A DNA stretch of 64,000 nt from an uncultured Chlorobiaceae bacterium (GCA_903895195.1 CAITSZ010000017.1:30332-94331), one strand, 5' to 3'; counted from the stretch's first letter, positions 11,715 to 21,307 are shown. The notes: generated by a model from the sequence alone, not told the origin. Made by a program: numbers and translations.

Positions 11715-12686
11715 TTATGTATTGGCTCTGTTTTCCAGCGGACTCTTTTTATAAAATTGTTCAGCAAATTCAAAATGTTTTTTCAGTTCCCCGGCAAACT
11801 CAGCAGTCTCTTCAAGCATCGGCAAGTGGCCGAGATCCATGAATTTTGCAAGCCTTGTAGGTACTGATGCCTCTTGCTGGCGTTTTTTAAAGAGCGATAT
11901 TGTTCCTTCGGGAGGGATGGTATGATCCGCCATTCCTACACAGCATAAAACCGGCGAAGCGATATTGATAACATGGCGGGTGTATCTCCTCAGTGCCTCA
12001 GGGTCGATGGAAAACTTTCCGACAGCGTTTGTTGCTTCTTTGTCGGACTGTGTGAAGTCTTCAACAATGATATCGTGGTACTCTTTTGGGATCTCTTTCG
12101 ATGCAGCCCTCTTGATAAAAAGGCTTTTCAGCGGTTCGTGCAGAAAAATGTTGCGGAAACTCATTGAAAAATCAATCAGTCCGCTTAGAAACATAAGGCC
12201 AAGAGAGGTAAGCGCTGTCTCTTCAAAAATACCACAGGCAACGATAGTTGCCGATAAAAGTGCTTCACGATATCGAATGCAGAGTTCGGTTGCAACCATA
12301 CCACCCATCGAATGCCCGACAATATGAAGCTCTTTTGATTTCTGGAGATCCAGATGTTCTATGAGTGCACCAGCTTCATCGGTAAAGCCCTGAATGGTAA
12401 AGGTCGGCTTATATCCCGTGATGACAGTTTTTCCTGTACCACTCTGGTCATAGGTAATGCATCGGTAATCCTTCGAGAGTACATTGACAAGCGGCTTCCA
12501 ATATCGTGACGATACTGCCCAGCCGTTCACAAAAAGCACGACGCTTTTTCCCTTGCCGGAAGGATCGGAATCAGCAGTGTCTTCGTAATAAAGTTTACAT
12601 CGGGATAACTCTAAATAACTCATCGGAGTTGCATGGTTTCTTATGGAAAAGACAAACCAATATATAACAATAATAACTTTTCTCAT
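11715..12686 (-). CDS. alpha/beta-fold hydrolase
   Basis: Predicted serine hydrolase of unknown substrate. The nucleophile elbow is GHSMGG with Ser126. The oxyanion-hole region is in VLFVNGWAVSS, and the likely acid and base are in GMADHTIPP and DLGHLPML. The frame begins at 12686 with GGAG close upstream and gives a hydrophobic N-terminus (VIIVIYWFVF). The downstream ATG at 12623 starts directly at the conserved domain and is a fair alternative, so a cytosolic form cannot be excluded. Neighbours (a PBP and a DedA protein) do not point to a specific reaction. Confidence 0.85.
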   Translation of the reverse strand: MRKVIIVIYWFVFSIRNHATPMSYLELSRCKLYYEDTADSDPSGKGKSVVLFVNGWAVSSRYWKPLVNVLSKDYRCITYDQSGTGKTVITGYKPTFTIQGFTDEAGALIEHLDLQKSKELHIVGHSMGGMVATELCIRYREALLSATIVACGIFEETALTSLGLMFLSGLIDFSMSFRNIFLHEPLKSLFIKRAASKEIPKEYHDIIVEDFTQSDKEATNAVGKFSIDPEALRRYTRHVINIASPVLCCVGMADHTIPPEGTISLFKKRQQEASVPTRLAKFMDLGHLPMLEETAEFAGELKKHFEFAEQFYKKSPLENRANT

Positions 12687-12792
12687 GTCTCTCCGCGCTC
12701 AACAGGGCCAGCCGGGATTTTGCGACTCATTGCTTCAATGACTACATTAGTGAAGCTAAAACAGAGAGGGTTCACTATTCAACGGGTTCAAC

Positions 12793-13455
12793 ATGGATTA
12801 TTCTTTTACCGTTCTTATCTCGTCCCTCGCAGACTTCATTCTCCACATTGATACCCATCTTCAGCTCCTTGCCGCACAATATGGACTCTGGCTTTATGCT
12901 ATTCTTTTTCTCATTATTTTCAGTGAAACAGGATTTGTTGTTACTCCGTTTCTGCCAGGTGACTCTCTTCTTTTTGCCGCGGGCTCTCTGGCATCAATGC
13001 CCGGCTCATCGCTTGATCCGCACTTACTTTTTGTCCTCTTTTTTATTGCAGCAGTGTTGGGCGATACCGTTAACTACCAGATTGGGCAAAAGATCGGCCC
13101 CAAAGTATTTCAATACGAAAAGTCCCGTTTTTTAAATCCGGAGCATCTTGCAAAAACAAATGGTTTTTTTGAAAAATATGGAGGCAAGACTATAATAATT
13201 GCCCGCTTCATTCCCATTATCAGAACATTTGCTCCATTTGTTGCCGGCGTGGGAGTTATGACTTATAGCCGATTTATTCTGTTTAATGTTGTCGGTGCCG
13301 CCCTTTGGGTAGGACTGTTCAGTTACAGCGGCTATTTTTTTGGTCAGCTTCCTCTTGTTCAGCAGAACTTCAAGCTGCTGATTATGGCTATTATTGTCAT
13401 CTCCCTAATGCCGCCGGTTGTTGAGTATCTGAAGCATCGATTCCGGCGTATATAG
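12793..13455 (+). CDS. DedA family membrane protein
   Basis: Integral inner-membrane protein of 220 residues in the DedA/SNARE-associated family, which is linked to lipid (undecaprenyl phosphate) flipping and envelope homeostasis. Visible family features are [22 protein letters not shown], the [13 protein letters not shown] segment, [30 protein letters not shown] with the conserved Arg residues, and C-terminal hydrophobic helices. It stands alone and faces away from the hydrolase gene, with about 100 bp between the two starts. Confidence 0.93.
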   Translation: MDYSFTVLISSLADFILHIDTHLQLLAAQYGLWLYAILFLIIFSETGFVVTPFLPGDSLLFAAGSLASMPGSSLDPHLLFVLFFIAAVLGDTVNYQIGQKIGPKVFQYEKSRFLNPEHLAKTNGFFEKYGGKTIIIARFIPIIRTFAPFVAGVGVMTYSRFILFNVVGAALWVGLFSYSGYFFGQLPLVQQNFKLLIMAIIVISLMPPVVEYLKHRFRRI

Positions 13456-13780
13456 GTTAATCTCGAATGTGTATAGAATGTTGATAACGAGGCGTTTCAA
13501 GGCGTCCTGTCTCAAGTGAAGTGTCTCGCTTTACGGCGTTGTTATTTATCTAACTTGTTTATTAAAAGAAAGATAGGTTTAATTTTTGCGCTAAGAATGC
13601 CGTCTTTTTTCCTGTTTCTGCAAAAAGCAGAATGCTGTTGATCTCTTGCTGAAATGTTGATAAAGTGCAGTTGTGCCTTGTGTTTGATCAGTAACTACGC
13701 TTGTTTCAGAGCCAGAGTCCTCGAAAAAAGATTATTTTAATCCACAGATTTTCTTATAATTACTTCCTTATCTGACTTAT
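13456..13780. other. intergenic region upstream of tRNA-Pro
   Basis: I see no gene here. A short inverted repeat TTCTGC-AAAAA-GCAGAA occurs near 13616-13632 without a following T-run, so it does not look like a standard terminator. The last part is AT-rich and presumably contains the tRNA promoter, which I cannot place precisely. Confidence 0.5.
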
Positions 13781-13854
13781 CGGCGTATAGCGCAGCCTGG
13801 TAGCGCACTTCCTTGGGGTGGAAGGGGTCGTGGGTTCAAATCCCGCTACGCCGA
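13781..13854 (+). tRNA. tRNA-Pro (anticodon GGG)
   Basis: A 74-nt cloverleaf. Acceptor arm CGGCGTA pairs with TACGCCG. The D-arm holds AGCGCAGCCTGGTAGCGC. The anticodon stem CTTCC/GGAAG encloses the 7-nt loop TTGGGGT with anticodon GGG. The T-arm reads GTGGGTTCAAATCCCGC. The genomic sequence after the discriminator A is CTC, so CCA is added after transcription. Confidence 0.96.
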
Positions 13855-13901
13855 CTCATATACTCTCCCCTTTTCTTGTTGCGGTTCTGTATATTTCAAC
13901 C

Positions 13902-15164
13902 ATGGATACCCTTGCGAAATTACAGATACTTTCCGGTGCGGCGCGTTACGACGCTTCGTGTGCTTCCAGCGGAAGCAAACGCGAGGGGCTCAATGGCGGA
14001 ACCGGCAATACATCCAGCAGCGGCATCTGCCACTCATGGGCGGATGACGGACGGTGTATCTCGCTATTAAAAATCCTTCTTTCCAACGACTGCATCTACG
14101 ACTGTGCCTACTGTGTGAACCGGTCTACCAATCCTGTTGAGCGAGCATCTTTTACTGCCCGAGAAGTGATTGATCTTACTCTTGATTTTTACCGTCGAAA
14201 CTACATTGAAGGCCTTTTTTTAAGCTCTGCTGTCCTTCAGAGTCCCGATAATACTATGGAACGTATGGTCAGGGTTGCCGAAGCCCTGCGCACCGAAGAG
14301 CAGTTCGGCGGATACATACACATGAAAATCATTCCTGGCAGCAGCAGTGAACTTGTACGAAAAGCCGGCCTCTATGCCGATCGTATCAGCGTCAACATTG
14401 AGCTCCCTTCCCAAGCTTCGCTTCAGCGACTTGCACCACAAAAGCATAAACATGCGATTCTTGAGCCAATGGCGCTTATCGGCAGGGAGATAGCGACCAG
14501 CCTGGTAGAGCGCAAGGCGAGTCGCCGGGCACCCCTGTTTGCTCCTGCAGGCCAGAGTACCCAGATGATTATCGGGGCAAGCCCGGAAACCGATTTTCAG
14601 ATATTGCGACTTTCCGAGGGGCTCTATAAAAAAATGAACCTCAAACGCGTCTACTATTCTGCTTATGTGCCGGTTATAGCTGATAACCGTCTTCCCGTGC
14701 TTGCCGCTCCCCCTCTTTTACGAGAACACCGCCTCTATCAGGCCGATTGGCTGTTGCGCTTTTACGGCTTTTCTGCCGAAGAGATCCTTTCGGACGATGC
14801 ACCTCATCTTGATGAATCGTTCGATCCCAAGACAGCCTGGGCTCTCGGCCACCCTGAATTTTTTCCGGTTGAGATTAATCGCGCAGACTATGCCACACTC
14901 TTGCGAGTACCCGGTATCGGGGTACTTTCAGCCAAACGAATTGTCGCTGCCCGCCGCTTTTCTCTCATTACCCCTGAGGGCTTGAAAAAAATAGGGGTAG
15001 TTATTAAACGGGCTAAATATTTTATCACATGCTCTGGCCGGTCTTCTGAAAAACATGATTCTCCACCAGGACTTATCCGCCAGCGGCTCCTGCTTGGCGA
15101 TAGCAGAGAGGCGGCGGTGTCGGCACTTCCCAAACAACTTGTATTGCCAGGTCTTTTTGCATAA
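13902..15164 (+). CDS. radical SAM protein of the UDG-linked putative DNA modification/repair family
   Basis: About 420 residues from the ATG at 13902; the frame stays open into the tRNA but upstream starts would overlap it. The radical-SAM cluster motif C-x3-C-x2-C is seen as CIYDCAYC (C64, C68, C71). Near the C-terminus is a helix-hairpin-helix segment (LLRVPGIGVLSAKRIVAARR), which usually contacts DNA. This family is normally encoded beside a DUF4130 protein, often fused to a uracil-DNA-glycosylase-like domain, hence its name. The next gene, 2 bp downstream, is that DUF4130 partner. The reaction and substrate are not established. Confidence 0.88.
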   Translation: MDTLAKLQILSGAARYDASCASSGSKREGLNGGTGNTSSSGICHSWADDGRCISLLKILLSNDCIYDCAYCVNRSTNPVERASFTAREVIDLTLDFYRRNYIEGLFLSSAVLQSPDNTMERMVRVAEALRTEEQFGGYIHMKIIPGSSSELVRKAGLYADRISVNIELPSQASLQRLAPQKHKHAILEPMALIGREIATSLVERKASRRAPLFAPAGQSTQMIIGASPETDFQILRLSEGLYKKMNLKRVYYSAYVPVIADNRLPVLAAPPLLREHRLYQADWLLRFYGFSAEEILSDDAPHLDESFDPKTAWALGHPEFFPVEINRADYATLLRVPGIGVLSAKRIVAARRFSLITPEGLKKIGVVIKRAKYFITCSGRSSEKHDSPPGLIRQRLLLGDSREAAVSALPKQLVLPGLFA

Positions 15165-15166
15165 CT

Positions 15167-15904
15167 ATGAACAGTTACCTTTACGACGGCACTGCTGACG
15201 GCCTGTTGTCCTCCATTGCATGGATTCTTGAAGAGGAGCCCGATCCGGAGAATGTTACGCTCCGGGAGCGCATGGATACTCTGTTTGAAGAGGGTTTCAC
15301 TATAGGCACTGATGCAACCCTGGCAGAATCGCTGTTTTTCCGGCTGAAACATCATGCGCCCGACGCTGCGCATACCCTCTATTCCTTCATGCTTGCAGAA
15401 AAGGAGGGGATGGAAACCAGTCTTCTGCATTATGTTTCATTAGCCTTCAAGCATGGCGACAAGGTTAAGGGTTATCTCACTCATCCGGCTGTTCGTGATA
15501 TTATCAATGTCGCAAAAAAAGCCGGCAGGGAGCTGCACCGGATGAAAGGACTTCTAAGATTCGAAAAACTTCAGGATGGTGCATATCTTGCGAAAATGGA
15601 ACCAGACTACAATATCATCAACCCCCTTGCCTACCACTTCAGCCGCAGGCTCAAGGCGCAGCATTGGTTTCTCTATGATGTCAAACGGCGCATTGCAGCC
15701 CGCTGGGACAATGGCACCCTTCAGTTTGGTACCATCGAACAATTCACCACTCCCGCCCTCTCTGAAGACGAAAAAAAGGTACAGGCACTCTGGCAGGCCT
15801 TCTTTAAAACCATAGCCATCCCCGATCGCAAAAATCCACGTCTCCAGAAATCCAATATGCCCATGAAATACTGGAAATATCTTATTGAGAAGCAGGGGGA
15901 GTGA
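15167..15904 (+). CDS. DUF4130 protein, partner of the radical SAM protein
   Basis: A 245-residue protein of the 'putative DNA metabolism protein' family found next to the radical SAM/UDG-linked gene. Recognisable segments are YLYDGTADGLLSSI at the start, ELHRMKGLLRFEKLQDGAYLAKMEPDYNII in the centre, and KNPRLQKSNMPMKYWKYL at the end. The gene starts 2 bp after its neighbour's stop, so co-transcription and probably translational coupling are expected. Unlike many homologues, no UDG domain is fused here. Cellular role unknown; involvement in DNA repair or modification is inferred from the family context. Confidence 0.87.
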   Translation: MNSYLYDGTADGLLSSIAWILEEEPDPENVTLRERMDTLFEEGFTIGTDATLAESLFFRLKHHAPDAAHTLYSFMLAEKEGMETSLLHYVSLAFKHGDKVKGYLTHPAVRDIINVAKKAGRELHRMKGLLRFEKLQDGAYLAKMEPDYNIINPLAYHFSRRLKAQHWFLYDVKRRIAARWDNGTLQFGTIEQFTTPALSEDEKKVQALWQAFFKTIAIPDRKNPRLQKSNMPMKYWKYLIEKQGE

Positions 15905-15925
15905 AAAATAAAAACAGATTTTACT

Positions 15926-16636
15926 ATGAGTCTGACAGAAACAGCAGAAAAAGCAATTGCCGCCTATGGAGGGCGAGCGCTTTGGGAAAACGCTAAAACT
16001 CTGGAAACCAGGATAAGTGCTTCCGGCCTTGCATTTACCCTGAAGCGACGGCCCTTTTTCCGCCATGCCATAATGGTTTTAGATGTTCACCGACCATTTT
16101 CAACCTTGACCCCGATTGGCCGAAGCCCTGCTATCACTGGAATACTTGAGGGCCTTGACGTACGGCTGGAAAATGAAGAGGGGAAGGTCATTGCAGAGCG
16201 GAGGAATGCACGCGATTATTTCAAAATCGGCAGAAGGTTGTTCTACTGGGATGACCTCGATATGGCCTATTTCGCCAACTATGCTTCCTGGAATTATTTT
16301 ACCCTGCCGGCGCTGCTGATGCGTGAGGAAATCACCTGGAAGGAGCTCGAACCGGGTTGGCTTGAGGCGCGATTTCCTGACGCAATTCCGACTCACAGCC
16401 GGGTGCAGCGATTCAGGTTTGACCCAGAGACCGGCCGCCTGATTCAACATGACTATACTGCAGATATCATCAGCCCGCTTGCAGCAGCATCCAATGTTGT
16501 TCTGCAGCACGCGCAAAACAGCACCGGACTTGTCTACCCTTCGGTAAGGCGGGTAACCCCCAAAGGGCCGAAAGGCAAGCCGCTCGGTGGCCCGGTATTG
16601 ATTCACCTTGATATTCACGATTTCAGGCTGATGTAG
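15926..16636 (+). CDS. conserved hypothetical protein
   Basis: A 236-residue protein with no signal peptide or membrane segment that I can see. It has alternating strands and many Arg/Trp/Tyr residues (for example DYFKIGRRLFYWDDLDMAYFANYASWNYF), and a C-terminal run of short basic/proline segments ending VLIHLDIHDFRLM. I do not recognise catalytic motifs. It sits 21 bp after the DUF4130 gene and 22 bp before glpK, so it probably belongs to the same transcript. A link to either neighbour is unproven. Confidence 0.75.
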   Translation: MSLTETAEKAIAAYGGRALWENAKTLETRISASGLAFTLKRRPFFRHAIMVLDVHRPFSTLTPIGRSPAITGILEGLDVRLENEEGKVIAERRNARDYFKIGRRLFYWDDLDMAYFANYASWNYFTLPALLMREEITWKELEPGWLEARFPDAIPTHSRVQRFRFDPETGRLIQHDYTADIISPLAAASNVVLQHAQNSTGLVYPSVRRVTPKGPKGKPLGGPVLIHLDIHDFRLM

Positions 16637-16658
16637 GGCAACGAAGGAATAATAAAGC

Positions 16659-18110
16659 ATGGCAATTCTTGCAATCGATCAGGGCACAACAGGAACTACC
16701 TCTATCCTTTATAACTCTGGAGGGCAGGTTATTGCGAAAGCTTACCGGGAATTAACCCAGATGTATCCTCAGGAAGGGTGGGTGGAGCATGATCCTGAAG
16801 AGATATGGCAAACTGCAGTCGATGAGGTGAAAGAGCTGATAGAGAGGCATGACCAGCCAATTACAGCTATCGGCATTACAAACCAGCGTGAAACCACAGT
16901 AGTCTGGGACAGGATAACCGGCAACCCGATCTATAACGCCATCGTCTGGCAATGCAGGCGGACCAGCGAGCTGTGTCGACGCTATGAAAAGGAACAAGAG
17001 CTCATCACAGCCAAAACCGGACTGCCACTCGATGCCTATTTCAGCGCTACAAAAATCCGCTGGATTCTTGACCACCATCCTTATTTGAATCCAGATAACC
17101 TTCTTTTCGGCACAGTCGACAGCTGGCTTGTCTGGAAACTGACAGGCGGAAGGGTTCATGCAACCGATTTCACCAACGCATCCAGAACGCTGCTGTTCAA
17201 TATCAGAGAGAAACAGTGGGATAAAGAGCTGCTCGATCTCTTTGCTGTCCCGGAGTCGATGCTGCCGGAAGTAAAGAACTCAATGGACGATTACGGCAGG
17301 GTAACTGCCCTTAAGGAGCTTTACAATGTTTCTATTGCCGCTGTTGCCGGCGACCAACAGGCCGCTCTTTTCGGTCAGTGCTGTTTCGAGCCAGCATCTA
17401 TCAAGAATACCTATGGCACCGGCTGCTTCATGGTCATGAACACCGGCGATACCTTCATTGAGTCACACAACGGCCTTTTGACAACGCTCGGCATCAATGC
17501 GGCAGGCAGACCCTGTTATGCTCTCGAGGGGTCGGTCTTTATCGGAGGAGCAGTTATTCAGTGGCTGAGGGATGAGCTCAAGCTGATTAAGGATGCAAGG
17601 GAATCGGAAACAATGGCGCAGGAGGTTTCAACTAATGCGGGCGTGTATATTGTGCCTGCTTTTGTAGGTCTTGGCGCTCCCCATTGGCAGATGGAGGCAC
17701 GGGGGGCCATTGTCGGGCTGACGAGAGGTACCAACAGAAACCATATTGTCCGTGCAGCCCTCGAATCGATAGCCTATCAAACCTGTGATGTATTCAGGGC
17801 TATGGCGGCTGACACAGGAATTTTTCCAAAAGCACTCATGGTTGACGGCGGAGCAGTGAGCAACGCTTTCCTTATGCAGTTTCAGGCAGATATCCTTGCT
17901 ATTCCAATCCTGAAACCGGCCAATATTGAATCGACATCGCTCGGTGTTGCCTATCTGGCCGGATTGCAGACAGGGGTATGGCAATCAAGTGAAAATTTAC
18001 TTGCTTTGCATAAGGTACAAACAACCTACACGCCTGCCATGGAGCCCGAAACGAGAGATAAGCTTTTAAACGGATGGCAGAAAGCGCTGCGCCAGACAAT
18101 GGCGGTATAG
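16659..18110 (+). CDS. glpK: glycerol kinase
   Basis: Phosphorylates glycerol to glycerol 3-phosphate with ATP; cytoplasmic FGGY-family kinase of 483 residues, a little shorter than the usual ~500. The family start ILAIDQGTTGTTSILY, followed by QEGWVEHDPEEIWQ, TNQRETTVVWDR, AGDQQAALFGQ, NTYGTGCF and VDGGAVSNAFLMQFQAD are all present. It is preceded at 22 bp by a hypothetical gene. No glycerol facilitator or glycerol-3-phosphate dehydrogenase gene is visible nearby. Confidence 0.95.
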   Translation: MAILAIDQGTTGTTSILYNSGGQVIAKAYRELTQMYPQEGWVEHDPEEIWQTAVDEVKELIERHDQPITAIGITNQRETTVVWDRITGNPIYNAIVWQCRRTSELCRRYEKEQELITAKTGLPLDAYFSATKIRWILDHHPYLNPDNLLFGTVDSWLVWKLTGGRVHATDFTNASRTLLFNIREKQWDKELLDLFAVPESMLPEVKNSMDDYGRVTALKELYNVSIAAVAGDQQAALFGQCCFEPASIKNTYGTGCFMVMNTGDTFIESHNGLLTTLGINAAGRPCYALEGSVFIGGAVIQWLRDELKLIKDARESETMAQEVSTNAGVYIVPAFVGLGAPHWQMEARGAIVGLTRGTNRNHIVRAALESIAYQTCDVFRAMAADTGIFPKALMVDGGAVSNAFLMQFQADILAIPILKPANIESTSLGVAYLAGLQTGVWQSSENLLALHKVQTTYTPAMEPETRDKLLNGWQKALRQTMAV

Positions 18111-18144
18111 CTCTAACCTCTTTAAACATAACCTGTGTTGCATT

Positions 18145-18366
18145 ATGACAAATTCCATCGATCATAGTACAGAGAGCGCAAAAACTGTACCCTGTCCTCA
18201 ATGCGGTAAATCCTTTACCTGCAGCCTTTCGCCCGCATGCTGGTGTGCCACAAGAGTCGTTCCTGCTGAAGTCAAAGATCACCTTGCCGAACGCTATAAA
18301 ACATGCGTCTGCAGCACCTGTCTTGACGAGTTGATTGCAAAAGCCGGTTCAGGAGAAAGTGCCTGA
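18145..18366 (+). CDS. cysteine-rich CWC family protein
   Basis: A 73-residue protein with seven cysteines in the pattern CPQCGKSFTC...ACWCA...YKTCVCSTCLDEL. This matches the small Cys_rich_CWC family, which is probably a metal-binding (zinc-ribbon-like) fold. The CWC triplet that names the family is present. It lies 34 bp downstream of glpK on the same strand. Function unknown. Confidence 0.8.
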   Translation: MTNSIDHSTESAKTVPCPQCGKSFTCSLSPACWCATRVVPAEVKDHLAERYKTCVCSTCLDELIAKAGSGESA

Positions 18367-18474
18367 AGATTTTTACTGAATGAAAGGCTTAAAACTCAGT
18401 GTGAATTCAGTTGAAATGCTGTGGCTTATCAACTACATTAGGTCAATGAAATAGAGTAACCGCAAAATAAGCAC

Positions 18475-19299
18475 ATGCAAAAAGAAACCATCACTATTCT
18501 CGGCTGCGGCTGGCTTGGGTTGCCACTTGCAAAAGCTCTTGTCAAAGCGGGCTATCAGGTGAAGGGGTCAACCACGAGAGAGGAAAACCTTGAAACACTT
18601 CGCGAAGCCGGCCTCGAGCCTTTTCTTGTTGAGCTTGATCCCGAGGTGAACGGAGAGGATATCACCGATTTTCTTCACAGCGATATTCTTATCGTCAACA
18701 TACCGCCCGAGAGGCGCGATGACATTGCCGAGTACCATATCGAACAGTTTTCATCGCTTATCGACGCTCTCGGTCAATCGCCTGTCCGTTCAGTGCTCTT
18801 TGTCAGCTCAACATCGGTCTATCCGTCCCTCAACAGGGAAGTTACCGAAGAGGACGCTGTTGATCCTGAATCTCCATCCGGGCAGGCTCTGCTGCTTGTT
18901 GAGGAGATGCTGATGCAGGAGAGCGGGTTTCAGACCACGGTGCTGCGTTTTGGCGGCTTGATCGGCTATGACCGTAACGCGGAAAAGTATCTCTCAAGCA
19001 TGAAAGAGATCGTCAATCCCGATCAGCCGATGAACTTTATTCATCGCGATGATTGTGTAAAGATAATTTCTGAAATCATCCGACTTCAGCAGTGGGGTGA
19101 GGTATTCAATGCCTGCAGTCCTCTGCATCCCCTGCGACGCGACTACTACACCAGAGCCGCTGCAAAGGCAGGAATGTCGTTACCCCCCCTGGCCCGGCCG
19201 GCCCAACCTGCGCCCTATAAAATAGTCAGTAGCGATAAGCTTACCAGCGCCTTGCATTATAAGTTTCTTTATCCCGACCCGGCAGCTCAAGAGGGATAG
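18475..19299 (+). CDS. NAD(P)-dependent epimerase/reductase-like protein (extended SDR, YeeZ-like)
   Basis: A 274-residue Rossmann-fold protein. The N-terminal dinucleotide motif is ITILGCGWLGLPLAKAL. It continues with VLFVSSTSVYPS, a LRFGGLIGYDR segment, and NFIHRDDCVKIISEII, the order of segments in sugar-epimerase-like SDRs. The classical YxxxK pair is not obvious, so catalytic activity is uncertain. It is followed after 12 bp by the cobyrinate amidase gene, but no role in cobalamin synthesis is known for this family. Confidence 0.82.
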   Translation: MQKETITILGCGWLGLPLAKALVKAGYQVKGSTTREENLETLREAGLEPFLVELDPEVNGEDITDFLHSDILIVNIPPERRDDIAEYHIEQFSSLIDALGQSPVRSVLFVSSTSVYPSLNREVTEEDAVDPESPSGQALLLVEEMLMQESGFQTTVLRFGGLIGYDRNAEKYLSSMKEIVNPDQPMNFIHRDDCVKIISEIIRLQQWGEVFNACSPLHPLRRDYYTRAAAKAGMSLPPLARPAQPAPYKIVSSDKLTSALHYKFLYPDPAAQEG

Positions 19300-19311
19300 C
19301 GCGGTGTAACG

Positions 19312-20649
19312 ATGGAAGTAATAAAAACAGCTTTTCTTCTGGCAGCTCCCTCAAGCGGGTCCGGAAAAACCACCTTGACCCTGGCTCTCCTGAGGCTTTT
19401 TGCTGAGAGGGGGCTTACAGTTCAACCCTTCAAATGCGGACCTGATTACCTTGATACCCGCCTGCACTCTCTGGCTGCTTCATGGGGAGGAAAGAGCCGG
19501 ACAGGGATCAACCTCGATACCTTCATGGCATCAAAAGAGCATGCGCAGAAGCTCTTTTACCGTTATTCATCAGATGCTGATGCGTCAATAGTCGAAGGGG
19601 TGATGGGCCTGTTTGACGGGGCTGAAAAATCTGAAGGCAGCAGTGCTGAGATAGCCACTACTCTCGGTATCCCGGTCATTATGGTGGTCAATGCCCAAAG
19701 TATGGCCTATTCGGCAGCACCCCTGCTCTATGGATTCAGGACGTTTGATCCCCGGCTGAACCTTGCCGGAGTAATTTTCAATCAGGTTAATTCTCTTTCA
19801 CACTATCGCTACCTTGAAGCAGCCGCCCGTGATGCCGGCGTTGAACCACTTGGTTATCTTCCTCACAATAAAGCGGTTGCAATAAGCCAACGTCATCTCG
19901 GACTTGACACTTCAACAGGGTACGACCGTGAGGGGGTTATAGCTGCAATGGCGGAGCATGTCAAAAAAACTGTTGACATTGAACGTCTGCTTGAAATAAC
20001 AAAAGTTGCTCTTCCTCCGTTTGATCCGGTTTTCGTGTCGGGGCAAAAAGGAGACAGGGTTATTGCTGTTGCCCGTGATGCGGCTTTTAACTTTATCTAC
20101 CACGAAAACCTTGAAGCACTCAGTGAGTATGGTGATATCGTGTTTTTCAGTCCGCTCGATGATAAGCGGCTTCCGAAAGCTGATATGGTCTATCTTGCAG
20201 GTGGATACCCTGAACTTTACGCAGAACAACTCTCCGCAAACGGCGCCATGCGGCAGCAAATCGCTTCGTATTGCCGTAACGGTGGAGTTGCCTACGCCGA
20301 ATGCGGCGGGATGATGTATCTGGGAAGAGCTATCACCCTCAAGGAAGGAACGGTATTGCCGATGTGTGGCGTCTTCGATTTTGATACTACCATGCAGGAC
20401 GGGAAACTCTCGCTCGGGTACAGAAAAGTTGTTCTGGATGACAGACCGGCGGTAGAGTTTTCCGGCCATGAATTTCACTACTCACGCGTTAGCAGGCAGG
20501 GAGAGTTGCAGAACATTGCAGCAGTGAAGAACGCCCGGGGAGAGAGTATTGAAACTCCTGTGTTCAGAGCAAAAAATACCATAGCCTCATACATTCATCT
20601 CTACTGGGGCGAGAATAGGTTCTTTCCGAACTATCTTTTTACGCTCTGA
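19312..20649 (+). CDS. cobB: cobyrinate a,c-diamide synthase
   Basis: Amidates the a and c carboxylates of (hydrogeno)cobyrinate with glutamine and ATP, a step of cobalamin synthesis (CbiA/CobB family, 445 residues). The N-terminal dethiobiotin-synthetase-like ATPase has the P-loop APSSGSGKTTLT at about 12-23, then PFKCGPDYLDTRLH and VEGVMGLFDG. The C-terminal glutamine amidotransferase domain has the nucleophile in YAECGGMMYLG (Cys331) and a likely partner His in GHEFHYSR. No cobalamin riboswitch was recognised upstream. Confidence 0.93.
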   Translation: MEVIKTAFLLAAPSSGSGKTTLTLALLRLFAERGLTVQPFKCGPDYLDTRLHSLAASWGGKSRTGINLDTFMASKEHAQKLFYRYSSDADASIVEGVMGLFDGAEKSEGSSAEIATTLGIPVIMVVNAQSMAYSAAPLLYGFRTFDPRLNLAGVIFNQVNSLSHYRYLEAAARDAGVEPLGYLPHNKAVAISQRHLGLDTSTGYDREGVIAAMAEHVKKTVDIERLLEITKVALPPFDPVFVSGQKGDRVIAVARDAAFNFIYHENLEALSEYGDIVFFSPLDDKRLPKADMVYLAGGYPELYAEQLSANGAMRQQIASYCRNGGVAYAECGGMMYLGRAITLKEGTVLPMCGVFDFDTTMQDGKLSLGYRKVVLDDRPAVEFSGHEFHYSRVSRQGELQNIAAVKNARGESIETPVFRAKNTIASYIHLYWGENRFFPNYLFTL

Positions 20650-20667
20650 ACTCTTTCTTTCCTTTTT

Positions 20668-21138
20668 CTATAGTATAAACTCAAGATCGCACCCTTTCGC
20701 TTCCGATTCCTCGATAAACCGCTTTAGAGAGGCAATAAAAGCAAGAAATTTTGCAGGATCAATCTCACGGAGATAAGCCACTCGCAATGGTTGATCATGC
20801 CAGCCAAGCAGAATTATTTCCTTCTTTTCAGGGTCGACTACCGCCGTGCATTCATCAAGAATCCTATTCATTGATGAAAGGTTGCTGTTATGAAGAAATG
20901 CCTCGTCCCAGCTGTCAAGTCCATTGTTGCTTTCAGAAAGAAACGGCAGTTTGTTTAAGGCCTCTGCAATTCCATAATGAAAAAACGCGGCATAATCATG
21001 GCCGTCCATTTCAAGGGAGTGGTATGTTGTATAGGTTTTGTCCTGAAGCTTTACCCTGTTGATCTTTCCGGTACGGTAAATGGATAATTCACGGTGTTCG
21101 GGATTGCCGTCATTGATAATGATGTGCTGAACATTCAT
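20668..21138 (-). CDS. hypothetical protein
   Basis: A 156-residue acidic protein without signal peptide or membrane segments. It begins MNVQHIIINDGNPEHRELS and ends KRFIEESEAKGCDLEFIL. I do not recognise a family. It converges with the cobyrinate amidase gene (19 bp between stops) and is divergent from clpC. It appears real because of its clean, codon-like composition and lack of a competing frame. Confidence 0.7.
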   Translation of the reverse strand: MNVQHIIINDGNPEHRELSIYRTGKINRVKLQDKTYTTYHSLEMDGHDYAAFFHYGIAEALNKLPFLSESNNGLDSWDEAFLHNSNLSSMNRILDECTAVVDPEKKEIILLGWHDQPLRVAYLREIDPAKFLAFIASLKRFIEESEAKGCDLEFIL

Positions 21139-21307
21139 AGCTTCGTCAGGATAGGGAGAACCATTAACGGCTCAAAAGAGTTTTCTGAATTATGGAATTG
21201 GGTTTATAAGTAGCTATCTTTATAAATAGAGTTTTGTTACGCACTCTTTTTTCCTGAGTGCATTATTACTTAAGGGTATTCACATCAATTACATCGATAC
21301 ATAAAGA

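Noticed and set aside
13813..14070. Reading frames that start inside tRNA-Pro, including a longer start for the radical SAM gene at 13818
   Set aside because: They translate the tRNA T-arm; the conserved radical SAM family start is the ATG at 13902.
19200..19311. Cobalamin riboswitch upstream of the cobyrinate amidase gene
   Set aside because: Only 12 bp separate it from the previous gene, and no B12-box-like sequence was found.
21241..21261. CIRCE or CtsR operator upstream of clpC
   Set aside because: The inverted repeat GCACTC...GAGTGC resembles neither the CIRCE consensus nor the CtsR heptad repeat; I only note it in the clpC entry.
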